From positions 825,927,854 to 825,991,853 of the forward strand of contig NC_056750.1 of NCBI RefSeq assembly GCF_019279795.1: a stretch of DNA of 64,000 bases, in the 5' to 3' direction. How positions within the stretch are numbered: position 1 is the stretch's first letter; each line of letters starts with the position of its first letter. The translations under genes and the position numbers were made by a program. The notes under the pieces are model-generated. The model had not been told where the DNA came from and did no database searches. It worked only from the letters and a program-made list of their open reading frames with translations. This document shows, in pieces, positions 1 through 9,807 of the stretch. This DNA comes from Protopterus annectens (Eukaryota > Chordata > Ceratodontiformes > Protopteridae).

Positions 1-295
1 TGTTGCTGAACTGGGCACTTATTTCCATAGGTGGATGAGTGGATATCAGGTCACCAATTTTGAAGGGCTGGCAGACCGTTTGGTGCGGGAACAAGCCCTC
101 AGCACTTTGCCTGAGGACATGAGGATCTGGTTAGCTGATAGACAATGTGCTACTTCAGATGAGTTGGGGAAGAAGGGAGACCTATACCTGGCAAGCAGGG
201 CAGCCCTGCACAGGAAAGGGACCCCCAGTAATGCTCATGGGTCTAAAGGAACCCAGGGTGGGCAGTGCAGACTGCCCAACAGAATCTGTCAGTAG
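1..295 (+). pseudogene. gag: Gag capsid C-terminal (SCAN-like) domain of the Gmr1-like element
   Basis: The reading frame is open from the window edge to about 295 and encodes a helical segment with spacing like a SCAN domain: an LVREQ helix, a STLPEDMRIWL helix, then an acidic ATSDEL turn and a further helix. The vertebrate SCAN dimerisation domain is known to derive from the capsid C-terminus of Gmr1-like gypsy elements, and the integrase-first pol downstream fits this. The expected role is capsid assembly in virus-like particles. The frame shifts near 280 into that of the zinc knuckle. The N-terminal capsid is outside the window. Confidence 0.6.
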
Positions 296-744
296 CAGGG
301 GAAGCCACTAGTCCAGGTACACGTCCAGGAGCTAGGGTTAAATGTTTTGAATGCAATCAGTGGGGCCATGTGGCATACAGGTGTCCACAGAGGCAAGATG
401 GGGAACAAAAGGTGAGAGAGCCAGTAAGCTGGAAAGACAAAATGCCAATAGTAGGTTGTCTTGAGACAACAGGGGTACCGAACTACCATCCTGCAGATGT
501 CCTGATAGGGAAGGATTTGGATGAGGCAGTACCATGTGCTTATGCAGTTATACTCGGTCAGGTTAGGAGACAAGCATGTGGGTCTGGTAGCCTGGGGGAG
601 ATCCAGACAGACTGCATATTTGCAGCCAGGACTGGTGAAGTGGTTACTTCAGGGGGGAGCTACACTGTAGCAGTGAGCCTGAATGTTTGCCACAGCTACT
701 TGTGGGTACTGATGGTCCCTTGGACAGAGCGACTGCGAAGGTAG
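265..744 (+). pseudogene. gag-pro: Gag nucleocapsid zinc knuckle plus protease remnant
   Basis: A perfect CX2CX4HX4C zinc knuckle (CFECNQWGHVAYRC) lies at about 343-384; this binds genomic RNA in gypsy Gag. Downstream, near 460-525, a segment ending in a DVLIGKDL motif resembles the C-terminal part of a retropepsin (the usual LLGxDL). No DTG or DSG active-site triad can be found between knuckle and remnant, so the protease front half appears deleted. The frame ends at 744, and the pol frame is picked up in another register from about 687. Confidence 0.65.
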
Positions 745-2100
745 AGGTGAGTAGTAGTACCCAGGCTGACAGTGAGACACCACTGTCGGAGGATGCCAGA
801 CTTCCTGTGAAAGGGGAGCTGGGAAGGGTTACAAGGAGAGAGTTGAGACAGGGTAAGCTCTCACACCCTACATTGCAAGGCCTGAAGTAGGTAGCTAGGG
901 AGGCACCTGATTCTCAAGGAAAAAGGGAATCTGTATACTGGGACAAAGGGTTACTATACAGAGAGTGGACCCTTGAGGGAGGGCTAGAAGGTGAGAGAGT
1001 ACAACAGTTGGTAGTGTCTAGAGCCTACCATCTGGTTCTTCTAGCCGTAGCCCATGATATTCCCTTTGCAGGTCATATGGGCATAAAACATACAGAGAGG
1101 CATATTATAAAGAACTTCTATTGGCCTGGAATTTCCAGAGATGTAACAGGGTACTGCAGGACCTGTGAGCAGTGCCAAAAGGTAGGCAAGGCAGGAGACA
1201 AGGTGAGAGCTCCTTTGATGACTTTGCCTGAGACTGAGGAGCCATTTCAGAGGGTAGCTATGGATATTGTGGGCCCTCTGCATACCCCAAGTTCCAAAGG
1301 GAAAAAGTATATTCTAGTGGTAGTGGATTGTGCTACACGATACCCTCAGCCAGTGGCTTTGTCCTCTATTGAGGTAGAGTAGGTGGCAAATGCTTTGTTA
1401 GAGATTTTCAGCAGGGTAGGTTTCCCAAAAGAAATACTGACTGACAGAGGTGCCAATTTCATGTCAGACCTGCTGGCTTGTCTCTGGAAGTCCTGTGGGG
1501 TGAAGCACATGAAGACCACCCCCTACCATCCCCAGACTAATGGTCTTCTTGAGAGGTTAAACTCTACAATCAAGTCCATCGTACTGGCATTTGTAGATCA
1601 GTTTAGGAGGGAGTGGGACAAATATTTGCCCCATCTGTTGTTTGCTTACAGAGAAGTTCCCCAGGAATCCACACATTTTCACCCTTTGAGTTGATGTATG
1701 GGCATAGGGTGAAGGGACCGCTAGATTTAATTCAGGATGAGTGGGAAGGTGAGAGTGAGTCTCACAAGGAGTCTGTTGTGGCATACATCCTAAACCTCAG
1801 GACAAGGCTCATGGAAATCATGCACTTAGCCCATGAGAACCTGGCAGAATCCCAACAACAGAAAAAGGTGTGGTATGACAGGAATGCTTGAGCTAGAGAG
1901 TATGCTGTGAGGCAGCAGGTAATGGTTCTCATTCCTATCAGACACAACAAGCTGCAAGCAGGTTGGGAGGAGCCCTACAAGGTGGCAAGAAAGGAAAGTG
2001 ATGTTAATTACATGGTGGAACTGCTAGGCAGAAGGCAGGGGCACAAATTGTACCATGTTAACATGATGAAACCTTACCATGATAGGGAGGCCATTGTGCT
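740..2100 (+). pseudogene. int: Gypsy-type integrase, located before RT
   Basis: An HHCC zinc-binding N-domain is visible (AHD...GHMG...H, then CRTCEQC, about 1052-1180). The catalytic core follows: first Asp in MDIVGPL (about 1260), second in DRGANF (about 1445), Glu in NGLLERLN (about 1550), a DDE layout. A C-terminal segment with a QVMVLIP...LQAGWEEPYKV pattern (1910-1990) is a GPY/F-type module. Function in an intact copy is insertion of cDNA into chromosomes. Stops at 888-890, 1380-1382 and 1887-1889, and a frameshift near 1670, inactivate it. It ends about 140 bp upstream of the RT. Confidence 0.88.
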
Positions 2101-2242
2101 GAGCATTTGCAGTGGATTGCAGGAGGAGTCTGAGGGAGATCTGGGGACTGATCTCCTCAGTGAGGCTCGGGCTAACTCCTCAGTGGAAGGGATAGCAATG
2201 TCCCAGCAGTTATCTCCTACCCAGGTTCAAGAAATCTGAGCA

Positions 2243-3109
2243 GTGTTGCAGGAATTTGGGGACATGTTCACTGGGAAACCAGAGCGCACCCACCTGGGGA
2301 AGCACCAGGTGGATACAGGACCCCAAACTCCTATTAGGCAGGTCCCTTATAGAGTGCCTGAGACAGTCAAACAGATTCTGAGGGAGGAGGTACAGGAGAT
2401 GTTGGAACTAGGGGTGATTCAAGAGTCCAACAGTCCCTGGGCCTCCCCAGTGGTGCTGATGCCAAAGAAGGATGGAAGCACCAAGTTCTGTGTGTACTAC
2501 AGGAAATTAAATTGTCACACAGGGTCAGATGCTTACCCCATGCTTAAGACAGATGAGGCCCTAGAGCAGCTGGGTGGAGCTAAGTATCTCAGAACCATTG
2601 ATCTTGCCAAGAGTTACTTGCAGGTGCCCTTGACTCCCAGTGCTAGAGAGAAGTCAGCCTTTGTGACTCCTTTTGGCTTGTATGAGTTCACCAAGATGCC
2701 CTTTGGGATGAAGAATGCCCAAGAAACCTTCCAGAGGCTGGTAGATCATATCCTGGCAGGGACAAGAGGATTTGCCCTTGCTTTCCTAGATGATATTGCC
2801 ATCTACAGCCATTCCTGGCCAGAGCACCTTCAGCATGTCCAGGAGGTGCTGGGCAGACTACTGAGGGCAGGGTTGACCATTAAGCTGAGCAAATGTCAGG
2901 TGGGTATGGCAGAGGTCTCCTTCCTAGGACATAGAGTGGGGAGTGGTAAGATAAGGCCAGAACCCGCCAAAGTGGAAGCCATTCAGGCATGGCCTGCACC
3001 AGTTACTAAAAAGCAGGTGAGGGCATTTTTAGGGACAGCAGGGTACTACAGAAAGTTTGTCCCCAGTTATAGTACCATAGCTGCTCCCCTCTCAGACCTC
3101 ACAAGGTAG
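2243..3109 (+). pseudogene. rt: Ty3/gypsy reverse transcriptase
   Basis: An uninterrupted 288-codon stretch contains the RT fingers and palm: a GVIQESNSPWASPVVLMPKKDGS block, the LRTIDLAKSYLQVPL block with the first catalytic Asp, the KMPFGMKNAQETFQRL block, and the FLDD catalytic box (FLDDIAIYS, the usual Y being F), then the SFLGHRVG and KKQVRAFLGTAGYYRKFVP thumb region. It lies directly downstream of the integrase in the same frame, separated by a TGA at about 2237. A TAG at 3107-3109 separates it from RNase H. Confidence 0.93.
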
Positions 3110-3596
3110 AACAGGCCAGATAAGGTAGTGTGGACCCCAGTATGTCAGCAGGCATTCCAGAAGTTTAAAGAAGCTTTGGGAGGATCCCCTGTGTTAGCCA
3201 GTACAGATTACAGCAAAGAATTTGTTGTGCAAGTGGATGCTTCGAAACATGGGGTGGGGGGCTGTACTTAGCCAGATTTCTTCCGAGGGAGAAGAGCACC
3301 CAGTGGTTTATCTCAGTCCTAGGCTCCATCCCAGGGAGGAATGCTATGCAGTTGTAGAAAAGGAATGTCTAGCCATAGTATGGGCACTGCAGAAACTTCA
3401 GCCTTATCTGTATGGAAGGAAATTCACTGTTATGACAGATCACAACCCCCTATCATGGTTAAACAGAGCCAGCCAGCAAAATGCCAAGTTGCTAAGATGG
3501 AGCCTGGGGTTGCAAGCATATGATATGACCATGCAGCACAGCAGTGGGATTTGCAATGCCAATGCAGATGGGCTCTCAAGACAGGAAATGGGGTAA
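3110..3596 (+). pseudogene. rnh: Gypsy RNase H domain
   Basis: Begins with the connection segment WTPVCQQAFQKFKEAL and runs into an RNase H fold: QVDASKHG (first Asp), a KECLAIVWALQKLQPYL block (Glu), MTDHNPLSWL (Asp) and a terminal GICNANADGLSR (final Asp). This degrades RNA of the RNA/DNA hybrid during cDNA synthesis. An extra G in the GTGGGGGGC run near 3252-3259 shifts the frame. The stop TAA/TAG region just after 3595 is followed by 75 bp and the polypurine tract. Confidence 0.9.
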
Positions 3597-3683
3597 GGTA
3601 TACTCAGATAGACCTAACTCCCTCAAGCAGTGTTTCTCAAGGGGCACTTGAAAAACTAGCTTGAGATCTCTAGGGGGGAGATA

Positions 3684-4664
3684 TGTGAAGATTGGGTGAA
3701 GATGGGTGAAGGCTGCCAGGCTAGCTGGATATAATTTTGGAGATAATTCTGTAATCTGTAAATATTAATGTAAATTGCAGGCTTGTTGTCTTAAATGGTA
3801 AAAATAGTGTTACATGTAGAACTGGAAAAAATGTAACAACAGTGCACTCTACTGACCAAGTAAAGCATGTTGTGACCCTTTGATATAAACACGGCTCTGG
3901 TCAGTCTAGATGAAGGAATTCTTGCTATTGTTTTAAGACCAGAGTTAATGGCCAGAATTTGCATGCATAAATGCCCTTTATTGCTCTGGCTTCTGCCCAG
4001 AGTTGAAGAATGTAAATGTAGTTTCTTTTAGCCTGGGAATCCAGGGAAGTGCGAAGAATTATGTAATGTGAACCAGGAATGTGATTTTAAAAACAGAGAG
4101 AATCAGAGAGCATTAAGCATTTTTGTCTTGACCATCCAACTCATCAACACTGTCTTGCTCTTTATGTAAGTTTATCTTAGACTTGTGTTTTCTCTTAGAA
4201 ATAGCTAGAAACTAGAAATATTAGACTGTGTTTTTCTGTGATGTCAAAACTGTACTGCTGAATTATTTTAAGTATTTCTCTGTGATCTCTGAACTCTTGA
4301 CTAGCACTGTGTAGTAAAAACTATTGTCTTGTGTTTTGGCTATTAATTATTAAATATTTTTAAAACCCTTTCAACTGTGGCTGTTTTTGTAGAGATATTT
4401 TAAGCTCTTTAGAGTACTTGCACGCCTTTGGTAAAATTGTACCAAGCCACTCCTATAGCTTTAGCCGTGGGCTATACTACCGATTGGATAATAATATTTC
4501 ACAGTAATAATTGGACACCCTTTTAAGGGACTTTGAGTAGCTGATAAATATTAGTGGGTGGTGGCAGCTGGTACTACCGTATAGTCTGGGAAAAAGGGGC
4601 ACAGCTGGAGAACTTGTGCCAGCATTCCCCAGGAGTGCCTGTGTGGTTGTATAAACTCTTCTCA

Positions 4665-4752
<88 letters not shown>

Positions 4753-5064
4753 GTGTGTGTGTGTCAGCTACTTGGGCAGGGACATGAAGCACTGGTTAGA
4801 CAGAGAGGGTGCTGGAGGTTTTAGCTTTTCCACTAGGCTGAGATATAGACCCTACAGCTGTGCCAGTGGGGAGTCTTATTGGGGACCTGGAGAGCAAGGG
4901 AGCGACCAACCCCGGACTGACTGTGATCTCTGTGAGCTCTTAAGGGAAATTGCACTTTACTGTGTGTATTTGTTATCCTTTCCTCCTTTATGAGATGCCC
5001 CTCACTGGTGTTAGTGGTGAGGATTGAGCTTCCTTGATTGCTGGGCCAGGGCATGGGCATCACA
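3684..5064 (+). mobile_element. 3' LTR of the Gmr1-like element (1,381 bp)
   Basis: Starts TGTGAAG immediately after the purine run at 3671-3681 and ends ...ATCACA, the canonical TG...CA borders. It is colinear with a second copy at 33395-34929 and with a split minus-strand copy (13266-13755 plus 18320-19211), which defines the ends. Internally it holds a long TG microsatellite (4667-4764), a TTATTATTAAAT-type AT-rich stretch, and a conserved 3' third with the GGGCAGGGACA...AAGCACTGGTT block. An LTR would supply promoter and polyadenylation signals. Confidence 0.85.
4667..4764 (+). repeat. (TG)n microsatellite inside LTR
   Basis: About 98 bp of nearly perfect TG with one C interruption near 4748. 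The same site in the solo LTR (34547-34642) is also a long TG tract, while the minus-strand LTR copy has only about five repeats (13400-13410), so the tract is part of the LTR and has varied in length. Confidence 0.97.
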
Positions 5065-5575
5065 TTGGTGACAGGGGGCTATTATTAGAACAAAAATAGT
5101 TACATTGGCAGCTTCTTTTGAATGCTGCACTTAAACCAGGGATTAGCAATTTAATTTCTATTGGTTGTGTGTTAAAGTTCAAGGCAGGTAGGTTCTGAAC
5201 TGAAGCATAATGAATTCTAGGTGTGAATTTATTTATTTGTATAATCGAATAATATGTAATATTAACAATACACATTGCTAATAATAAAATATGGTAATAG
5301 GTTTTTCTTATTATTAAGGTCAATCTGTGTTTGTATTATATGTCTTTCTTAAGTTTATATTTTCATAATAACATTTATTAGGGTTGATTACACATTTTTT
5401 TAGATTATTTAACTTAGTGTTTTCATTGCAGTTATTATCAGTTGTATGCATTGTATGTGGGTTTTATGCCTTTAAGAATTGTTTTTGGTTTTGCTGCCAA
5501 ATTTCTTATTTAAATGGAAGGAAATTATTTTTTTAATTCACTCTGATGGACTTCCGATTCTTTTAGGAATGAAAG
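5065..5575. other. No gene recognised; AT-rich spacer after the LTR
   Basis: The first bases after the LTR read TTGGTGACAGGGGG (discussed as a finding). The rest is AT-rich DNA without an open frame or a family I recognise. Confidence 0.5.
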
Positions 5576-5576
5576 C

Positions 5577-5690
5577 ACTTTATTTTATTTATTTTATTTT
5601 ACATTTGTTGACCGGGCTAGTCTAGCTGGATACATGTCCATTTTCAGTAGAGGCCCGGGGAGAAAAGCTCCACAAAAGGACAACAGATAT
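5577..5690 (-). mobile_element. L2-like LINE 3' tail fragment
   Basis: On the minus strand it reads GGAGCTTTTCTCCCCGGGCC followed by TCTACTGAAAATGG, AGCTAGACTAGCCCGGTCAAC and a terminal TTTA/TAAA-type tail. The same tail ends the full-length LINE at 13756 and recurs at 28100, 36455, 48231, 52680, 55815 and 63113. A strongly 5'-truncated copy. Confidence 0.8.
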
Positions 5691-6650
5691 TATGCTTGTT
5701 ATACATGAAACGTTCTATGTGTCATCTCAGGAGTGGCAGTTCTTTTATTATGATATCTAATTAAAATAATCTGACATTTCTAGTATACTGATACTCAGTT
5801 TTTGTATTTTTCTCCCATCTGCTGTCCTGTTAGTGGTTTTTCTTGTCTGGGTGTGCTTTAGTCATAGATCAGAGGTCAGCAGTTGCACTGAGAAAGTCTA
5901 ACTATTCATTGTACTTTGCCATCTCTCTCTCTCTGTCTCTTTTTTTTGTATTTTGACTGAAAATCCTAAAAGTAATTTATATACACTGCACAGTCATTCT
6001 CTACTTTGCTTTTTCATAATTAATTTACGTTGACAATATTGAACCACAAATGGATTTTCCCTTTGTTTCTTCAATTTCTGTTTAAAAATAATGACCTTAT
6101 CACCACCATCATCTCTGAAGTTCTAGAGAATGCTCTGTGAAAATCGAAAGACTTGGATTTAGCATTTTGAGCTCTCTCACTGTAAGTGACCTTGGAGATA
6201 AAACTAAAAAAGATTTAAAGTACCTTATTTCTTCACATCACAAAAGAAGAAGCTATTGAAACATTTGATAATTCCAAAACTAGTGTGTGTCAAGAAACAG
6301 CCTACAGTATGTGAGACATTTATATTTCACAATAAATCATGGGGCTTCGGGATACTACTGGCACTTATATCACTGAAGTAAATCAGATATAACAGGACTA
6401 TAAATTTAGTCCTATTACCTCTGTCAACCCAGAAAGGGGCAGAATAGTGAAATCAAAAGTAATCAGTTAAGGGACAGACTGTGAAAATTTGATTTAGAAC
6501 AAAAAAAAAGCATTGCTCAAGTAAATTGTCAGTTATGTAATTCAAAAGCATTACAGATAGAGCTGGAAATGCACAAATCAGACAGTATATATGAAATAAT
6601 GTGAAAAAAATCTAGAAGTAATACAACAAAAAAAAAACAAAAGGTAGGTA
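5691..6650. other. No gene recognised; AT-rich noncoding DNA
   Basis: Contains a short CT-rich run (5922-5946) and several A-runs, no open frame beyond background, and no repeat that I can match to others in the window. Confidence 0.5.
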
Positions 6651-7020
6651 ACTGCACTGTGAACAAGATGGCTCCTACTAGCAACAAGCAGAAACCACAC
6701 ACTTTGCAGAGGTTGTGTTTTCAGGTATGAAAAGGTGCCCCACAGGTGTAAAATGTAAACGTTTATGTGGAAGTAGTATTCATTTTCCCAAACTGTATCT
6801 GAAATCTATAAAGGTACAGCAACATGATATATATAATATTGAAACAAATGAGCAGTCAGACCCTCCGCTGTTCATAAATACAACTGAAGTACATTCACTG
6901 AATACAGTGAATTGGAAATGCAAGTGGGGTGCAGCCATATGTGACAAAAGTGGGAGCAAATGGAATTCTGGACAAAAGGATTATAGAGTGATGGTAAAGT
7001 ACTTATGTTTAAACTAAATA
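6650..7020 (+). pseudogene. Decayed gypsy gag zinc knuckle / protease start (second gypsy family)
   Basis: A frame over 6715-7017 has a CPTGVKCKRLCGSSIHF pattern resembling the second, CX2CG-x-NHF-type knuckle of the common animal gypsy family whose Gag ends just before a protease, followed by an acidic linker and a VHSLNTVNWKC segment that in that family precedes the protease. The last knuckle Cys is replaced (KLYLK). It belongs with the RT remnant at 12275-13200, in the same orientation, the two being separated by the PLE insertion. Weak but contextually supported. Confidence 0.42.
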
Positions 7021-7620
7021 TTCGTACATAGTGAATTATATTGTCTAAATCCACATGCACAATGTTACATTTAGACCCTTGCTGCATGGGACTTCTTACA
7101 TCCTACTGCCTTATTCTGAGTACAAGGTGAAGTCACTGGGCAGGTCTGGTTAGGCCATGCCCTCAAAAGTAAAAAGTACACCTATTGTTTCAGATTGTTG
7201 ATTTACAAACACAAATAACCAAATACACTGGGAATAGATACTTGTCAACTTTGAACATAATAAAGAGGATTTGTGTTGTCCAGGTGAAGGGATAAGGGAC
7301 TTGTACAGGTCTGACAAATAAAAATGCAGTTGTTGTTGTTGTTGTGTCTTTCGGCTTTTCCCGGTTGTAGTCAAAATATGTACCATAATGATATTGAAAA
7401 CATCGAGAAAACTGGAAGTGAATCAGAGATGTGAGAAGGTAACTGCAGGATTTCTGAACAGCTGTCAAGGCAAACCAAATGAATGTTAAAGCTGCTACAT
7501 TACAAGGATAGTTAAAAGCGATGTGGATCATACAGAGCTGAATGAAAACAGTATATATTCACAATTCTATTCTCAAACAATCTACTGTATCAGAAATGCA
7601 GAAAATGTGTCTGTGATTAG
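7021..7620. other. Noncoding, probably decayed gypsy internal sequence
   Basis: No usable open frame. It contains a TTG run and a TGTCTTTCGGCTTTTCCCGG string at 7330-7368. It lies between the gag remnant and the left TSD of the PLE, so part of it may be the decayed protease region; I cannot show this. Confidence 0.35.
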
Positions 7621-7639
7621 TACTTCATAACATGTAATC

Positions 7640-7860
7640 CAAAATTAGGCACCGGAGACCAGCAGTTCCAACACACAAGTAATTTAATGTTCAAACAGAG
7701 CAAAAGGAACACACATCCATATATAACATAAACGCTGATAAAAACACTTCCCCTTACATTTTCATCTCATGGAACTTCATCAGATGGGCAAATACATCAT
7801 AATTACCTAGTTAAATAACTTTTCCTGTTTGAATAGACCAATGAAATTTTAGGAACTTAG
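7640..7860 (-). repeat. PLE pLTR, left inverted copy
   Basis: Reverse complement of 11995-12218 with scattered mismatches. It contains the hammerhead-like core CTGATGA...GATGAAAATG on the minus strand at about 7755-7790. It stops at the pLTR boundary and lacks the 43-nt tail present on the right. Confidence 0.82.
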
Positions 7861-7889
7861 TAGTCTTGGAAATGTATTCAAAAAATTCA

Positions 7890-8690
7890 AAAAAATAATT
7901 ATCAGTACCAGTCCAAAAATACAGATGTCATCTGAAAAGCACCCATACAGGTTCTAATATTGCTTAAATTCAGAAGTGTAAACATATTTGTTTTCTCAAT
8001 GTAGGATAATAATATTGGCATAGGTAGGGGCAAAGTGTGCCCCCATTGCCACGCCCTTCAATTGTTTATAGTATTCTCACTGAAAGAAAATAAAACTATT
8101 CTTTAGGACTAGGTCCATTAAAATTAGACAAGTGCAAAATACACCAAAGGGAATATCCCCACAATCAGCCATGAATTCCTCAAACCAAGCAAGCCCTATA
8201 TCATGTGGAATACATGTAAACAAATCCACTACATCAAGTGTAATAAAAGTACTTGTGTTGGATTGTTGTTCATTGCTTATGCATCTTAAAAAATCCCATG
8301 AATCCTTGAGAATATTCTCATTTTTGAAAACTGTGTTTTTTAGATTATAATCTATGTATTTTGCCAAAGGTGCAGTTACTGATCCTTCTGCAGAGACAAT
8401 AGGCCTAAACGGTGGGTCAGTAATATTTTTGTGGATCTTGAGTAAGCCAAAGATAAAGGGAACTATGGGCTTGTCGACATTTAAAAAGTTATAAGTCTCA
8501 ATGTCTATCAGCCCCTCTATCACTAGATCATTTAGACACACAGAAATCTTTTTGTAGGCAATGTTGACTTTGTTTAAGGAAACTCTAGCATACGTCTCTT
8601 CATCATTGAGCAAGTCAAACATTTTGCCTTCATAGCTGATATGATCCATTAAAACAACCCCTCCACCCTTGTCAGGTTTCATGGTTCTAA
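7890..8690 (-). pseudogene. Penelope-like reverse transcriptase, N-terminal half
   Basis: The minus strand opens with KPDKGGGVVLMD (the KPADKGG signature of PLE RTs), then a PFIFGLLKIHK block (PKIHK motif), PFRPIVSAEGS, and the ITLDVVDLFTCIPHD block with the first catalytic Asp. After a stop at 8077 the frame continues as KGVAMGAHFAPTYAN and then CFSDDICIF, corresponding to the YxDD box. PLE RTs are related to telomerase. RT residues upstream of KPDKGG are missing. The thumb is not on this strand; it is found on the plus strand from 8700. Confidence 0.85.
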
Positions 8691-8699
8691 GCTTAACAA

Positions 8700-9225
8700 T
8701 GGTGAGTTAAATTACCTTGATGTTAACATTCAAAGGGTGGACAATGGTTTCAAATCTAAAATACATAGAAAGCAAACATTCTCAAATTCTTATCTTCACT
8801 ATGCGAGTGCCCACCCCCACACCAAAAAAGAGGGCTAATAAAAGGTCAACTGGTCCGGGCTAGCAGAATGACATCTGATGACTAGGATTTTAAAAGAGAA
8901 TGTAATTTTATACTAGAAATGTTCAAAGCCAGGGGGTACCCTCCAGCACTTTTGAATGATGTATTAACAGAAGTCATGGATGGTAGAGAGTCTAGGTTTG
9001 CCCCTATCTTGGGTAAAAATCACCCCTCTGATCATGCAAGTATAGGTACGAAGATAGAAGGGAGTCTTACCAATCTGCTTTGACTATCACATATGATGGT
9101 AAAACTAGTTTGGTTAAACAAGTTATAGACAAGGAGTGGAAAAAATGTGCAGCCTTATCAGATTTAAATTGCATATCTGATAAGCCACTTAAATGTGTGT
9201 ACAAAAAAGGATGAAATATCAAAAA
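8700..9225 (+). pseudogene. Penelope-like RT thumb and linker
   Basis: Plus-strand translation gives NYLDVNIQRVDNGFKSKIHRK, then SNSYLHYASAHPH, and in a shifted frame GQLVRASRM and MFKARGYPPALLND. These are the conserved post-catalytic blocks of PLE RTs (LDVxI, the SxYLHYxSxHP block, the RGYP block). It starts about 10 bp from the N-terminus of the minus-strand RT half, so the two halves of one RT meet head to head. Stops and at least one frameshift are present. Confidence 0.72.
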
Positions 9226-9229
9226 TATT

Positions 9230-9742
9230 TTGGAAGGAAGTTCCCATTATAACAATTTTGAAACTCTCATTAGTAACAAAAAAGGTACACACAAATGTGG
9301 AAATTGTACCCAGTGTAAGTACATACGGACTGGGGACATGTTATATTTAAAATGGAGAAACAAGTATATAACTACTAGAGGATATGCAAATTATAATACC
9401 ACAGGTGTGGTATATGTTGTTTTGTGTGGGGCATGTGACTCCTTCTATGTGAGTAAGACAGAAAGGAGGTTAAAACAAAGAATGTATGAACACCTTTATA
9501 ATTTAAGGAAGAAAAATGATAACAACGCCCTGTGCAAACATCTTCAGGCATGTCCAAAAGCAGAGTATCAATTTTTTGTGATGGAGGTGGTCCCTATAGA
9601 CGCCAGGGGTGGGCCATGGGAGACCAGACTTGAATACAGGGAACTATATTGGCAATTAGTCCTAGATGCTTGCAACAATTCAGGACTTAATGATATGGTG
9701 TCCTTAAAACCTGTACTCAAGCTCAGGTCTGCAAAATTGTGA
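9230..9742 (+). pseudogene. Penelope GIY-YIG endonuclease
   Basis: A 170-codon open frame begins with a Cys-rich CGNCTQCKY segment (the CCHH-type Zn finger region preceding the nuclease) and then GVVYVVLCGACDSFYVSKTERRLKQRMYEH, matching GIY-YIG architecture: GVVYV for GIY, FYVSKT for YIG-T, Arg in RRLKQR, and a downstream Glu in RLEYRELYW. It ends SLKPVLKLRSAKL-stop, as does the second copy at 31124. Function in an intact element is nicking target DNA for TPRT. The YVG glycine is replaced by S. Confidence 0.85.
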
Positions 9743-9807
9743 TATTTTTATGTATATTCATGTTATTTTATCCTGGTTTATTTATTTAATTATTTAATTT
9801 ATTTAGT

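Larger units (their letters stand above)
1..3683 (+). mobile_element. Gmr1-like Ty3/gypsy retrotransposon, internal region (5' end outside window)
   Basis: The order read from the sequence is capsid C-terminus, CCHC zinc knuckle, protease remnant, integrase, reverse transcriptase, RNase H, polypurine tract (3672-3681), LTR. Ordinary Ty3/gypsy elements carry integrase after RNase H. Integrase in front of RT, combined with gypsy-type RT, is the known hallmark of the Gmr1-like group of vertebrate and other deuterostome elements. The copy is dead: in-frame stops near 888, 1380, 1889, 2237 and 3107, frameshifts near 280, 1670 and 3255, and a protease lacking its N-terminal active-site half. The 5' LTR and the start of gag lie upstream of the window. 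Confidence 0.88.

Noticed and set aside
4554..4993. Cys/Val- and His/Thr-repeat frames over TG tracts (also 34430-34790)
   Set aside because: Artefacts of TG/CA dinucleotide repeats within LTRs.
6715..7017. Novel 100-residue secreted or zinc protein
   Set aside because: The cysteine pattern and the following linker fit a decayed gypsy Gag better, and an RT remnant of the same orientation lies beyond the PLE.
7325..7370. Known repeat carrying TGTCTTTCGGCTTTTCCCGG
   Set aside because: The string looks familiar from vertebrate interspersed repeats, but I could not define borders or a family from sequence alone.
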